Positions 1 through 8,667 of a stretch of 64,000 nucleotides of DNA are shown here, piece by piece; the stretch's first letter is position 1; each line of letters opens with the position of its first letter. Under the pieces are notes generated by a model. The model ran no database searches. It was not told the DNA's origin and worked only from the letters and a program-made list of their open reading frames with translations. The translations under genes and the position numbers were made by a program. Location: assembly GCA_049317265.1 (NCBI GenBank), contig JBMOIP010000012.1:34394-98393 (forward strand), written 5' to 3'. This DNA comes from CAIVAT01 sp049317265 (GTDB lineage Bacteria > Bacteroidota > Bacteroidia > Bacteroidales > FEN-979).

Positions 1-612
1 CATCTCTTTTTTCCGGATATAACCAGATTTGGGAGTCAGGCCGGTTGATAAACACAAATGCTTCATCCAATGTTTTAAATCCTAAAATCATTTGAAGTGA
101 ATGATTCATGTGGATTACATTCCCATCAAGGGTTGTCCGGAACATCCCTTCAATAGCGTTGTCAAAAAGGTACCGGTAGTTTGTTCGCTTTGCCTGAAGG
201 CCGCTTCAGCCTGTTTTCTGTCATGAATGTTCCTGCCGCTGAAAATATATTGTTTGGTGCCACTGTTTGTATCCTCCTTCAATAATTGTCCAATGACATC
301 ATACCAATAGTAATCACCATTTACCCCACGCATCCTGAATTCAATTTCTTTTCTGCATGCGTCTTTGACCATGGAGGCAAACTCATTCATGGCCACAGGA
401 ACATCCTCATGGTGAACAAGTTCAAAAACATTTTTGCCAATCAAGTCATGCGTGTTATATCCCAGCTGAATGACAGATTCTGAAGAATACGTTATTATGC
501 CTGAAGTATCAGTAATGACAATCGCATCAACCATATTGCGGGTAACATCCTGCAGGATCCGGTTGGTTTCACGAAGCATCAGCAGTTCATCCTGTAGATT
601 ATTCTCTGCCAT
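1..612 (-). pseudogene. PAS-domain sensor protein, frameshifted and cut by the window edge
   Basis: The intact N-terminal 155 residues form a coiled start followed by a PAS domain (IVITDTSGIITYSS near residues 32-45, closing with the S-box-like FSGRNIHDRKQAEAAF). Around position 183 the frame breaks. The original frame then reads 20-odd unrelated residues and stops at 115. The +1-shifted frame instead reads YRYLFDNAIEGMFRTT and DGNVIHMNHSLQ, a clear second PAS domain, open to position 1. One missing base between the GAA and AAC codons explains it. The gene is last of three co-oriented kinase genes, 39 bases after the hybrid kinase, so it probably belongs to the same signalling operon. A kinase core would lie beyond the window. 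It could be a real mutation or an assembly error. Confidence 0.75.
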
Positions 613-651
613 GAGGTTGCTCTTTAATTATATTGGGTCTGGCTCTCAGTT

Positions 652-3312
652 TTAAAAATATTTATGAATTAATGTCATCAGTTCATCTTTGTTGATAGGT
701 TTGGTGATGTGATCATTGCAACCGGCATCAATTGACTGTTCGCGGTCGCATGACAAACCAAATGCAGTTTGAGCGATGATAACCACATCCCGGTTGAATT
801 TACGGATCTCCTGGGTGGCTTCGTATCCATTCATCCCGGGCATCCTGATATCCATCAGTACCAGGTCAATATCGGGATTATTGCGGCAAAATTCAACAGC
901 TTCAATTCCGGTCCTTGCATTGAGAATCTGCCTGGCAAATGGTTTAATTTTGATGGTAATCAACATCTCCGAGACTTCATCGTCTTCGGCAATTAATATT
1001 TTCAAGTCCGGGAGGTAACTACCACTCCTCTCTTGAACCACCTCAATTTCTGCTCTGTGCATTTCCGTTGGTTCATCAGGATATGGCATCGTGAAATAGA
1101 AAATTGAACCTGTGCCTTCTTCCCCTTCAACCCATATCTTTCCACCATGCAGCTCCACTATTTTTTTGCAGTGCGCCAGGCCAATTCCGAGTCCGGGGTA
1201 ATCACTGCTTTTATGCAGGCGTTTGAAAATGACAAAAACCTTATCGCGGTTCCTGGAATCAATGCCAATTCCATTGTCAGTGACCGAAAAAAGCCACTCC
1301 TTCTCACGCATTTCTGCCGACAGCCTGATGTGGGGCTGTATATCCTTTTTGCGAAATTTAATTGCGTTAGCGATCAGGTTCTGGAACAACAGTCGCAACT
1401 CCGTTTCATGACACTTAACCGCAGGCAGCTCACCAACGGTAATTATCGCATTGCTTTCCCTGGTTAAATCTATTAAGTCAGCAAGTACTTCATCAACAAT
1501 TTTCCTGCAGGCAACAACTTTGGTCTCAATTTCGCTCCCCAAAACTGAATACTTCAGCAATCCGGTGACGAGTTCCCTCATCCTGGAGGATGCCTTGTAA
1601 ATAAAATCGATGTATCTGATACCATCATCATCAATTTTATCTGAATACTCTTCCTTAAGAAGCTGTGTGAAGTTGGTTAGTGTACGCAAAGGTTCCTGCA
1701 GGTCGTGCGAGGTGATGTAGGTGAATTGTTCTATTTCGCTGTTATGAAACAAAAGTTCCTTGTTCGATGCTTCAAGCTGGGCTGTTCGCTCTGCAATGCT
1801 GTTTTCAAGGGATTCATTTAATTTGCGAATCTCCTTTTCCGCCTTTTTCCGACCGGTAATATCATGCGATGACCATAATAGGTAGGCACATGACCCGCCA
1901 ATTCCTGGCACAGGGATGATGCTGACATCGGCGAAATAGCGTCCCATGGGCGTATCAATGTCCTCTTCGTAAAAAACAGGCTTGCCTGTTTTGATTGGTT
2001 CGTGAAAAAGGAGCAGTGTTGATTCCAGCAGATTGTCGTTAAGCCCGAGAATCTCATGAAGCAAATATTCGATTGGCTGCCCTGAAACGTTTTCAGCCGA
2101 GATATTGTAACCAAATAAATGTGCTGAATCCAGGTACTGTCTGTTAATGGCAGCAATACGGAGTTCGCCACCAGGCTCCACCTTCATGAGCAACTGCCTG
2201 TCGTGGTTGTTGTTGAAGATCAATGACAGCCGGTTTTCGCTCAGCCTTAACAACTCCTCAGATTGCTTGTGAGCTGTGATGTCCCTTGCCAGAAACACAA
2301 TTCCAATGACAACTCCCTTGCGGTCCCTCAACGGCGAGCTTGAAAAAATGACAGGGATGACTTTTCCGTTTTTCGCGACAAGTTCACCATCCCGGCTTGT
2401 AATAGTATCATTTCCGGTGATTTGTTCCAACAGATGCACCGTGTTTGTGTCTTCCTGAAAAAGAGCAGAAATGAATGATCCTTCCAGTTCACCTTGTTCA
2501 TAAATCAGTTTTTCTGAGGTGGCATTATTTATTTTAAGGATTGTACCTCCAGGTGAAAGCAGGATTAAAAATTCATCCATCGCAGAGATGATACTCTCCG
2601 CTGCAACCATTGGCGTGATGGATAAAAACCTGTACTTATAAATTGAGTATAACACTCCAACTGTAAAAAAACAGATCAGCAGGTTTGCAATTGGAGGAAA
2701 ACTGTAGATACCTGCAGTTTGCAGTATAACATCTGTCAGAGTTCCTGCAAAAATTGACACACAGGATGATAAGACAAAAATTATTGCCTGTTTTTTCTCA
2801 TTGAGAACGGGTGTTTGCCGGCCATAATTATACATGATCACCATTGAAGCCAGGCTGAATATCAAATAGTAAGCATAAAACAGGGATGTGGTGATGGAAT
2901 TCGTCCAGTCGAATGACCATCCGTATGGCTGCCGAACCGGGTTTACGGACAGATTGTTTGAAAACTGATTATACAGAAAAAACAAGGGTATTCCCAGGAT
3001 TAAGAACAAAAACCAACGATTTGCAACGAGTTTAGCATTTTTTGAAAAGACAAGAGAAAAACAGAGTACGGCACTGGCAAATCCAATCCAGCCAATCGAA
3101 GCGATGTTCTGCATCATTTTCACGGTGTCTTCCGTAATGGATATGTCGTGATTGTGGGCAATGATATCTCCAAAATTCCACAAGGCGAAGCAAAGCAACA
3201 GGATTGAACAGGTCCGGTTTAACAATGACCTCGCATTTAAAAAAATGACATATACTGTCAGGAACAGGCATATGATAAAGGCCAAAAAATGCAGAAAGGG
3301 AAGAAAAATCAT
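652..3312 (-). CDS. Hybrid histidine kinase with 7TM sensor, two PAS domains and receiver
   Basis: This 886-residue protein should sense a signal at or in the inner membrane and relay phosphate. Residues 1-230 contain about seven hydrophobic segments like the histidine-kinase N-terminal 7TM module. PAS domains follow at about 240-350 and 360-490, then a coiled coil. The HisKA site is YITSHDLQEPLRTL with His536. The ATPase core shows N649-type NLIANAIKF, DNGIGID (679-685) and GLGIGLAHC. A C-terminal receiver (768-886) has acidic EDD, phospho-acceptor Asp821 in LVLMDIRMPG and Lys871. It follows the kinase at 3359-4672 by 46 bases and precedes the broken PAS gene by 39. All essential kinase residues are present. 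The stimulus and output are unknown, as no separate DNA-binding regulator is adjacent. Confidence 0.92.
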   Translation of the reverse strand: MIFLPFLHFLAFIICLFLTVYVIFLNARSLLNRTCSILLLCFALWNFGDIIAHNHDISITEDTVKMMQNIASIGWIGFASAVLCFSLVFSKNAKLVANRWFLFLILGIPLFFLYNQFSNNLSVNPVRQPYGWSFDWTNSITTSLFYAYYLIFSLASMVIMYNYGRQTPVLNEKKQAIIFVLSSCVSIFAGTLTDVILQTAGIYSFPPIANLLICFFTVGVLYSIYKYRFLSITPMVAAESIISAMDEFLILLSPGGTILKINNATSEKLIYEQGELEGSFISALFQEDTNTVHLLEQITGNDTITSRDGELVAKNGKVIPVIFSSSPLRDRKGVVIGIVFLARDITAHKQSEELLRLSENRLSLIFNNNHDRQLLMKVEPGGELRIAAINRQYLDSAHLFGYNISAENVSGQPIEYLLHEILGLNDNLLESTLLLFHEPIKTGKPVFYEEDIDTPMGRYFADVSIIPVPGIGGSCAYLLWSSHDITGRKKAEKEIRKLNESLENSIAERTAQLEASNKELLFHNSEIEQFTYITSHDLQEPLRTLTNFTQLLKEEYSDKIDDDGIRYIDFIYKASSRMRELVTGLLKYSVLGSEIETKVVACRKIVDEVLADLIDLTRESNAIITVGELPAVKCHETELRLLFQNLIANAIKFRKKDIQPHIRLSAEMREKEWLFSVTDNGIGIDSRNRDKVFVIFKRLHKSSDYPGLGIGLAHCKKIVELHGGKIWVEGEEGTGSIFYFTMPYPDEPTEMHRAEIEVVQERSGSYLPDLKILIAEDDEVSEMLITIKIKPFARQILNARTGIEAVEFCRNNPDIDLVLMDIRMPGMNGYEATQEIRKFNRDVVIIAQTAFGLSCDREQSIDAGCNDHITKPINKDELMTLIHKYF

Positions 3313-3358
3313 TATACCTTATCGTTTTGAATTTACATATAAGACAATCTGTATTTTA

Positions 3359-4672
3359 TTAACTCACAATTGGTTCTATATTGTATGGCAATGTGAAGTA
3401 GAAAACTGAACCTTTGCCCTCCTCGCTTTCAACCCAAATTGTACCGCCAAGCATCTCAACGTATGCTTTCGTGATCGACAGGCCCAATCCGGCTCCCTGC
3501 CGTGCCATTTTATCTGCAATATCAACCTGGATAAAACGCTCAAATATGATATTCTTGTTCTCATTGGAAATGCCAATACCCGTGTCTTTAACATAAAATT
3601 GCAAAAACCATTTATGCTTATGATCAATAATTTCGTAGCCGATCTCTATTTCTCCGTGGTCTGTGAATTTTATTGCATTTTTAACCAGGTTGGTAAGGAT
3701 GGCATAAACCTTTTCCTTGTCGGTCCTTATGACGGACTCATTGTGCGGCAACGTGACTTTCATTAAAAACCGGATCCCCCTGGCTTCAATTTCCGGTTTA
3801 AAAAAATGATAGATGTATTCGAATTGTTCGTTTATATTCGATTCGGTGAGGGTAATTTTCATGAGCCCAGCTTCTATCCTCGAGATGTCAACAATATCGT
3901 TAATGATGTTCAGCATCCGGGCTCCGCTTTTCTCGATCATACCAACGTACAATTGCTGAAGGTCACCGCTAAGGTTAGGCTCTTTCAGCAACTCTGCAAA
4001 ACCGAGAATCCCATTCATCGGGGTCCTGATCTCATGCGACATATTGGCAAGGAATGCTGATTTCAGCTTGTCAGCAACCTGTGCCTTTTTATGTTCATTG
4101 ATGTAGAATCGTAAAGCGATATTGATCAGAAATATGCTGATGAAGAAATAGATGATCATCCCAATATAAAGATCAGAAAGCCGGGTAAAATCATTTGGAT
4201 ATTTCTCAATCATGCCTGGATTGTAATACTCTATTGCAAAGAGAACCGTGATATTGGCTAATAAAATACAAGATGCAATCAGTTGGATATAGCTTTTAAA
4301 GAACACAATGATAAATGATTCCAGCACAATAAAAAGATAGAGTACCGGCCCTGTTGATCCGTAATTAATAAACCATTGGAAATTAACTATGAATACAGAG
4401 AATGCTATAAGGGCATATTTAGAAACAACAAATCGGTTCCACATCCTGCTATAGATGTAACCAAGTAAAAAGAGAATGGTGGGAATGCCCGTTGAAATAG
4501 TCGTTGGCCAACCGAGATTCAATGCATAATTGGTCAGTGTTGCAAAAAAACAAATCAATAAGTCAAGCAGTAAGAGAATCAGTACAAGATAGTTGTCGAA
4601 TCCAATTTCATCTGGACTTTTAAAGAGGTATTGACTTATCCTTGTTTTCAAGCCGCGCTGGTTTAAGATCAC
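3359..4672 (-). CDS. Membrane-bound sensor histidine kinase
   Basis: The 437-residue protein has about six N-terminal membrane segments (residues 27-190) and no recognisable extracytoplasmic domain. A kinase core follows: HisKA with FLANMSHEIRTPMNGIL (His213), an N box NLVKNAIKFTDHG, DTGIGIS and GAGLGLSIT. The arrangement resembles the transmitter half of ArcB/BarA-like kinases without PAS or receiver domains. It is first of three kinase genes on the minus strand and probably begins their transcript, although no clear TAnnTTTG box was seen upstream. Phosphate may pass to the receiver on the neighbouring hybrid kinase, which is inference from position only. Confidence 0.9.
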   Translation of the reverse strand: MILNQRGLKTRISQYLFKSPDEIGFDNYLVLILLLLDLLICFFATLTNYALNLGWPTTISTGIPTILFLLGYIYSRMWNRFVVSKYALIAFSVFIVNFQWFINYGSTGPVLYLFIVLESFIIVFFKSYIQLIASCILLANITVLFAIEYYNPGMIEKYPNDFTRLSDLYIGMIIYFFISIFLINIALRFYINEHKKAQVADKLKSAFLANMSHEIRTPMNGILGFAELLKEPNLSGDLQQLYVGMIEKSGARMLNIINDIVDISRIEAGLMKITLTESNINEQFEYIYHFFKPEIEARGIRFLMKVTLPHNESVIRTDKEKVYAILTNLVKNAIKFTDHGEIEIGYEIIDHKHKWFLQFYVKDTGIGISNENKNIIFERFIQVDIADKMARQGAGLGLSITKAYVEMLGGTIWVESEEGKGSVFYFTLPYNIEPIVS

Positions 4673-4797
4673 ATTAACCGGGAAAAACCGGAGTGAGTAG
4701 ACACATTCCCAAGATGTTATGCATCAAGGGTAACACATTTTTCCATAAAGATATATATAATGGTTTGATTCGCAAAAGATTTTTCGCATAAAACATG

Positions 4798-4805
4798 TAC
4801 TTTTG
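4798..4805 (+). promoter_or_regulatory. Bacteroidota -7 box TACTTTTG with flanking inverted repeat
   Basis: TACTTTTG matches the TAnnTTTG consensus of the major Bacteroidota sigma factor. It lies 15 bases before the small ORF at 4821 and 91 before the EamA gene. An 8-base inverted repeat, CGCAAAAG (4771-4778) and CTTTTGCG (4800-4807), overlaps it and could be an operator. No convincing TTTG was seen at the expected -33 distance. Confidence 0.5.
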
Positions 4806-4820
4806 CGTAACATTATAAAA

Positions 4821-4895
4821 ATGTCCGGAAAACATCAATATGGACGCAGGGGAAGTGCGAAATCCAGCTCTTTGACAGCAGGAAAAACAAGTTGA
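4821..4895 (+). CDS. Possible 24-residue basic small protein or leader peptide
   Basis: ATG at 4821 opens a 24-codon frame (MSGKHQYGRRGSAK at its start) ending in TGA at 4893-4895, one base before the ATG of the transporter gene. The product is strongly basic and rich in Ser, Lys and Gly, with no hydrophobic stretch. Its start lies about 10 bases after the transcription start predicted from the TACTTTTG box, which is where a first gene would begin. The TGAGATG junction suggests translational coupling to the next gene. I recognise no family. It could equally be a chance frame in a transporter leader. Confidence 0.35.
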   Translation: MSGKHQYGRRGSAKSSSLTAGKTS

Positions 4896-4896
4896 G

Positions 4897-5841
4897 ATGC
4901 CTTTACCAGGAAAAAAAGAGGTTTCATCCGTCATGGTCATTATTGCCTTTGCCACAGTATACCTGGTTTGGGGCTCAACCTATTTTTTCATCCAGGTTGC
5001 AGTTCAGCATTTCCCCCCGATGATCCTTGGGGCCCTGCGTTTTTTAGCCGCCGGACTTCTGCTGTTGGGCTGGTGCCTGCTCAACGGAGAAGGTTTTGGC
5101 ACATGGCGCCAGATCAAACCTGCCATCATTTCAGGCCTGTTGCTGCTGCTGGTAGGCACCGGGGCAGTGATCTGGGCGGAGAAAACACTTCCCAGCTCAT
5201 TGGTTGCAGTCCTGGTCTCAACATCACCCTTCTGGTTTGTGCTTCTCGACATTCCAAAATGGAGGGAAAACCTCACCAATCGCTCCATCATCACAGGATT
5301 GATATTTGGATTTGTCGGGGTTACCCTGATGTTCAGTGAGAAGATTTTTCACGCCATTTCCTCCGCCAACAATTTGGATGAAATTTTCGGACTGGCAATC
5401 CTGCTGATAGGGACGATTAGCTGGGCAGGTGGTTCGCTCTACTCAAAATATAATTCCTCCGGCTCGACCACTGTAAGTTCGGCATGGCAGATGCTTGCTG
5501 CCGGAACCGCCTTTTTACTGGGCAGTTTTCTTTTAAATGAATGGAACGGTTTTGAATTGAGATCGGTAACAACAGGTTCATGGTTATCAGTCTTGTACCT
5601 TATTTTAATGGGATCACTGGCTGCCTACAGCGCCTATGTATGGCTCCTGAAAGTAAAATCCGCAACCCAGGTAAGCACCTATGCTTATGTAAACCCGGTT
5701 ATTGCTGTATTGCTCGGCGTGTTTTTCGCAGGCGAACACCTGAGTTTCATGCAGGTAAGCGGCCTCGTGGTTATCCTGGTCAGTGTTTTACTGATCAATC
5801 TTGCAAAATACAGGAGCGAGCAAAAGCAGGTAAAAGGCTAA
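4897..5841 (+). CDS. EamA/DMT-superfamily transporter
   Basis: The 314-residue protein has about ten hydrophobic helices arranged as two EamA halves (about 9-145 and 160-300). The first half opens with VYLVWGSTYFFIQ and contains PPMILGALRFLAAG; the second ends with the PVIAVLLGVFFAGEHLS signature. These are typical of RhaT/YedA-like metabolite exporters in the inner membrane. The substrate cannot be told from sequence. The start is one base after the stop of the possible small ORF at 4821-4895, and no Shine-Dalgarno is evident. The patatin-like gene follows after 57 bases. Confidence 0.92.
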   Translation: MPLPGKKEVSSVMVIIAFATVYLVWGSTYFFIQVAVQHFPPMILGALRFLAAGLLLLGWCLLNGEGFGTWRQIKPAIISGLLLLLVGTGAVIWAEKTLPSSLVAVLVSTSPFWFVLLDIPKWRENLTNRSIITGLIFGFVGVTLMFSEKIFHAISSANNLDEIFGLAILLIGTISWAGGSLYSKYNSSGSTTVSSAWQMLAAGTAFLLGSFLLNEWNGFELRSVTTGSWLSVLYLILMGSLAAYSAYVWLLKVKSATQVSTYAYVNPVIAVLLGVFFAGEHLSFMQVSGLVVILVSVLLINLAKYRSEQKQVKG

Positions 5842-5868
5842 GATGCTACAATAATCCTGTTTTTTTTT

Positions 5869-5876
5869 ACCTTTAC
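5869..5876 (+). promoter_or_regulatory. Weak candidate -7 box TACCTTTA before the patatin gene
   Basis: TACCTTTA differs from TAnnTTTG only at the last base and lies 22 bases before the start at 5899, a typical leader length. It would let the lipoprotein gene be transcribed apart from the transporter. No -33 element was seen. Confidence 0.25.
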
Positions 5877-5898
5877 ATGGCATTTTCAATCCTGGCAC

Positions 5899-6813
5899 AT
5901 GCTACATAAAAATTACAGAACATCCCTTGTGTTCGTTCTTCTGATATTCATCACGGCTTCCTGCACCCGGAAATATATGGTGATCACCTCGCCTGAAAAG
6001 ATGCCTCCGCCGCGACAAATCGAACAACCGGTCAGGATAGCCCTGGTGCTGGGTGGAGGCGCCTTCAGGGGCATTGCCCACCTGGGCGTTCTGAAGGTAC
6101 TTGAAGATGAGCATATCCCCTTCGATCTAATCATTGGGACGAGTGCAGGTAGTCTCGTCGGAGCGATCTATTCGAACAATCCGGATGCGGATTCGCTTTT
6201 CCCTCTGGTTAATCTGACAACCAGGAAGGATGTTTTCGACTTCTCCATGTTCCGGTCGAAACTGGGCTATGTATACGGGAAACGGCTTCAGGAGTACATC
6301 ACCAGGAATATAACGGTGACCAATATTGAAGAGACAAAGATCCCGTTCATTGCGATGACCAGCGACATCATCCATGGCAAATCGATTGCAATTGAGTCGG
6401 GACCAATAGCTCCTGCTGTTAATGCCTCCTGTGCCATTCCCTATATTTTCGTCCCTGTAAAAATGTACGGTATGACCCTGGTAGATGGCGGGGTGCTGGA
6501 CAATGTGGCTGCCGATGTGGCCAGGAGAAAAGGCGCAAAGATGATCATTGCGGTGGATGTGATGGCCGATTTCGATACAACCCCCAACCTTGCCAACAAA
6601 ACCAAGGTGCATGAACGGTCATCCGCCATGGCCATGCGCAACCTGAACAAGGAGCGTATGAAAGAAGCAGATGTGTTGATTGTCCCTGATTTACAGGGAA
6701 TACCGATGATGAGCGACAAGTATAATGCACGGATGTATGAAGCGGGGATGAAAGCTGCCCGGGATATGATGCCCCATATCCGGGAGATCCTCCGGATAAA
6801 GGGAATTAACTGA
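5899..6813 (+). CDS. Patatin-like phospholipase lipoprotein
   Basis: The 304-residue protein begins with a lipoprotein signal peptide ending ITASC, so Cys22 should carry the lipid anchor. The patatin fold is marked by the glycine-rich oxyanion loop GGGAFRG (52-58), nucleophile Ser82 in GTSAG, and catalytic Asp196 in LVDGG. Together they form the Ser-Asp dyad of the RssA/PlpD family of lipid acyl hydrolases. It is shorter than PlpD-type proteins and has no barrel domain. It probably acts on envelope phospholipids from the periplasmic or outer-membrane face. It may be co-transcribed with the EamA gene or use the weak box at 5869. Confidence 0.9.
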   Translation: MLHKNYRTSLVFVLLIFITASCTRKYMVITSPEKMPPPRQIEQPVRIALVLGGGAFRGIAHLGVLKVLEDEHIPFDLIIGTSAGSLVGAIYSNNPDADSLFPLVNLTTRKDVFDFSMFRSKLGYVYGKRLQEYITRNITVTNIEETKIPFIAMTSDIIHGKSIAIESGPIAPAVNASCAIPYIFVPVKMYGMTLVDGGVLDNVAADVARRKGAKMIIAVDVMADFDTTPNLANKTKVHERSSAMAMRNLNKERMKEADVLIVPDLQGIPMMSDKYNARMYEAGMKAARDMMPHIREILRIKGIN

Positions 6814-6850
6814 TGTTCAGCCTTCACAATTTTTCAGGGCGATTAATTAA

Positions 6851-6881
6851 TTTGGTGGATATTAAATATTTCGTATCTTTG
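6851..6881 (+). promoter_or_regulatory. Promoter of the rimP-nusA-infB operon
   Basis: TTTG at 6851-6854 and TATCTTTG at 6874-6881 are separated by 19 bases, which fits the Bacteroidota -33/-7 consensus on both elements. Transcription should begin near 6886, giving a leader of about 57 bases that includes the hairpin at 6909-6925. Confidence 0.7.
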
Positions 6882-6908
6882 CACACGATTTAGTTAAGCA
6901 CGATGCGG

Positions 6909-6925
6909 GGGGACGGAAAGTCCCC
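6909..6925 (+). promoter_or_regulatory. GC-rich hairpin in the rimP leader
   Basis: GGGGAC (6909-6914) pairs perfectly with GTCCCC (6920-6925) around a GGAAA loop and is followed by TCTTTT. It lies between the predicted transcription start and the rimP ATG. It could act as an attenuator or protein-binding leader element of the translation-factor operon. Too few Us follow for a confident terminator. Confidence 0.5.
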
Positions 6926-6942
6926 TCTTTTATTAATAACCT

Positions 6943-7401
6943 ATGATCACGGAAGCGAAAGTAGTCAAGCTGATTGAAGCACACCTTGCAGAAGGTGATT
7001 GTTTTCTCGTGGAGGTTGGCATCAGAACAGGAAACAGGATTACTGTATTCATCGATGGTGATCATGGGGTTAACATAGAAGTTTGCCGCGGATTAAATCA
7101 CTTTCTCAATGAAACTCTTGACAGGGATGCTGAAGACTTCGATCTTACGGTTTCATCAGCCGGCGCCGACCGCCCTTTAAAACTACCACGGCAATACCGG
7201 AAGAATATCGGGAAATCACTGGATGTGGTAACAAACACAGGAGAAAAACTGACCGGACTGGTTTTGAAGGCAGATGAAACCTGTGTGGAGCTTGAAATTG
7301 CCCCTTTAAAGAAGACAAAGAAGGATCAGGAAATAAAGATTATATCGCTGAAATTCAGCGACATAAAATCAGCAAAAGAAGTAATCACTTTTAAACAGTA
7401 G
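6943..7401 (+). CDS. rimP: Ribosome maturation factor RimP
   Basis: This 152-residue protein is needed for 30S subunit maturation. It has the RimP N-terminal domain (about 1-80), with VFIDGDHGVNIEVCRGLN and the family motif VSSAGADRPLK (usually VSSPGLDRPL), followed by a small SH3-like C-terminal domain (about 85-150). Length is normal. It is first in the conserved rimP-nusA-infB order, with nusA 11 bases downstream. A good -33/-7 promoter and a leader hairpin lie upstream. Confidence 0.95.
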   Translation: MITEAKVVKLIEAHLAEGDCFLVEVGIRTGNRITVFIDGDHGVNIEVCRGLNHFLNETLDRDAEDFDLTVSSAGADRPLKLPRQYRKNIGKSLDVVTNTGEKLTGLVLKADETCVELEIAPLKKTKKDQEIKIISLKFSDIKSAKEVITFKQ

Positions 7402-7412
7402 AATTACCAACA

Positions 7413-8648
7413 ATGGAACATCTGAATTTAGTCGAAACCTTTTCAGAATTCAAGGAATTCAAGAACATCGACAGGGAAACCATGATGCGCATCCTGGAAG
7501 ATGTATTCAAACATATGCTGACGAAACGGTTTGGATCGGCCGACAATTTTGACATCATTGTAAATATTGACAAAGGCGACCTTGAAATTTTCCGCTCCCG
7601 GACCATTGTCGAAGATGGCGCCGTAGAGGATGAAAACACCCAGGTACCGCTATCTGAAGCCATTAAGGTCGAACCCGATTTTGAAGTTGGGGAAGAACTT
7701 TCGGAGGAGATCAAACTAGGTAGTTTTGGCCGGCGCGAAATCCTTGCCATCCGTCAAAACCTCATCTCGAAGATCCAGGAGTATGAGAAAAATAATGTCT
7801 ATGCCAAATACCGTGAAAAAATCGGCGAGATCATCTCCGGTGAGGTTTACCAGGTATGGAAAAAAGAGATCCTTGTACTGGATGATGAAAGCATTGAATT
7901 GCTTCTTCCCAAATCGGAGCAGATCCCTTCTGATTTTTACAGAAAAGGGGATACCATCAGGGCGGTCGTCTCCAAGGTGGAGATGAAAAACAATAATCCG
8001 ATCATCATCCTGTCCCGCACTTCCGAGTCATTCCTGGAGCGGTTATTTGAATCCGAAGTCCCGGAAGTTTATGACGGACTGATCAATATTAAAAAAATCG
8101 TCAGGGTGCCCGGTGAACGTGCCAAGATTGCTGTTGAATCCTATGACGACCGTATCGATCCTGTTGGCGCCTGCGTAGGGATGAAAGGAAGCCGTATTCA
8201 TGGCATCGTACGTGAATTAAAAAATGAGAACATCGACGTAATCAACTATACATCAAATCCCTCTTTATTCATTCAACGGGCCCTCAGCCCCGCGAAAGTA
8301 TCTTCGATCGTAATTATTGAAGAGGAAAAGAGAGCCGACGTGTACATGAAACCCGACCAGGTTTCACTGGCCATTGGTAAAGGCGGTTTCAACATTAAAC
8401 TTGCCGGTAAGCTTACCGGGTATGAAATTGACGTGTACCGCGATACCGATGTTGACAATGAAGATGTTGATATCCAGGAGTTTTCCGATGAAATCGATCA
8501 GTGGATCATTGATGAACTGAAGTCCATCGGTTGTGACACGGCAAAGAGTGTGCTCGACATGGATGTTGAGGAATTGGTGAAGCGTACCGACCTTGAAGAG
8601 GAGACCATCAATGAAGTCGTCCGTATTTTAAGATCGGAATTTGAATAA
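7413..8648 (+). CDS. nusA: Transcription termination/antitermination factor NusA
   Basis: The 411-residue protein binds RNA polymerase and nascent RNA to control pausing, termination and antitermination. It has the NusA N-terminal domain (1-125), an S1 domain (about 135-200, beginning GEIISGEVYQVWKKEI), and two KH domains (about 225-345) with GACVGMKGSRI and SLAIGKGGFNI. A short helix-hairpin-helix tail follows from about 365. It lacks the two acidic repeats of the Escherichia coli protein, which is usual outside gammaproteobacteria. It lies between rimP (11 bases) and infB (19 bases) in a conserved operon. Confidence 0.96.
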   Translation: MEHLNLVETFSEFKEFKNIDRETMMRILEDVFKHMLTKRFGSADNFDIIVNIDKGDLEIFRSRTIVEDGAVEDENTQVPLSEAIKVEPDFEVGEELSEEIKLGSFGRREILAIRQNLISKIQEYEKNNVYAKYREKIGEIISGEVYQVWKKEILVLDDESIELLLPKSEQIPSDFYRKGDTIRAVVSKVEMKNNNPIIILSRTSESFLERLFESEVPEVYDGLINIKKIVRVPGERAKIAVESYDDRIDPVGACVGMKGSRIHGIVRELKNENIDVINYTSNPSLFIQRALSPAKVSSIVIIEEEKRADVYMKPDQVSLAIGKGGFNIKLAGKLTGYEIDVYRDTDVDNEDVDIQEFSDEIDQWIIDELKSIGCDTAKSVLDMDVEELVKRTDLEEETINEVVRILRSEFE

Positions 8649-8655
8649 AAAACCA

Positions 8656-8663
8656 TAATTTTG
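8656..8663 (+). promoter_or_regulatory. Candidate internal promoter box TAATTTTG for infB
   Basis: TAATTTTG matches TAnnTTTG and ends four bases before the infB ATG. A start site 4-7 bases downstream would give a leaderless infB mRNA in addition to the operon transcript. No -33 TTTG is visible, and the motif is AT-rich, so a chance match is possible. Confidence 0.35.
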
Positions 8664-8667
8664 CTGA

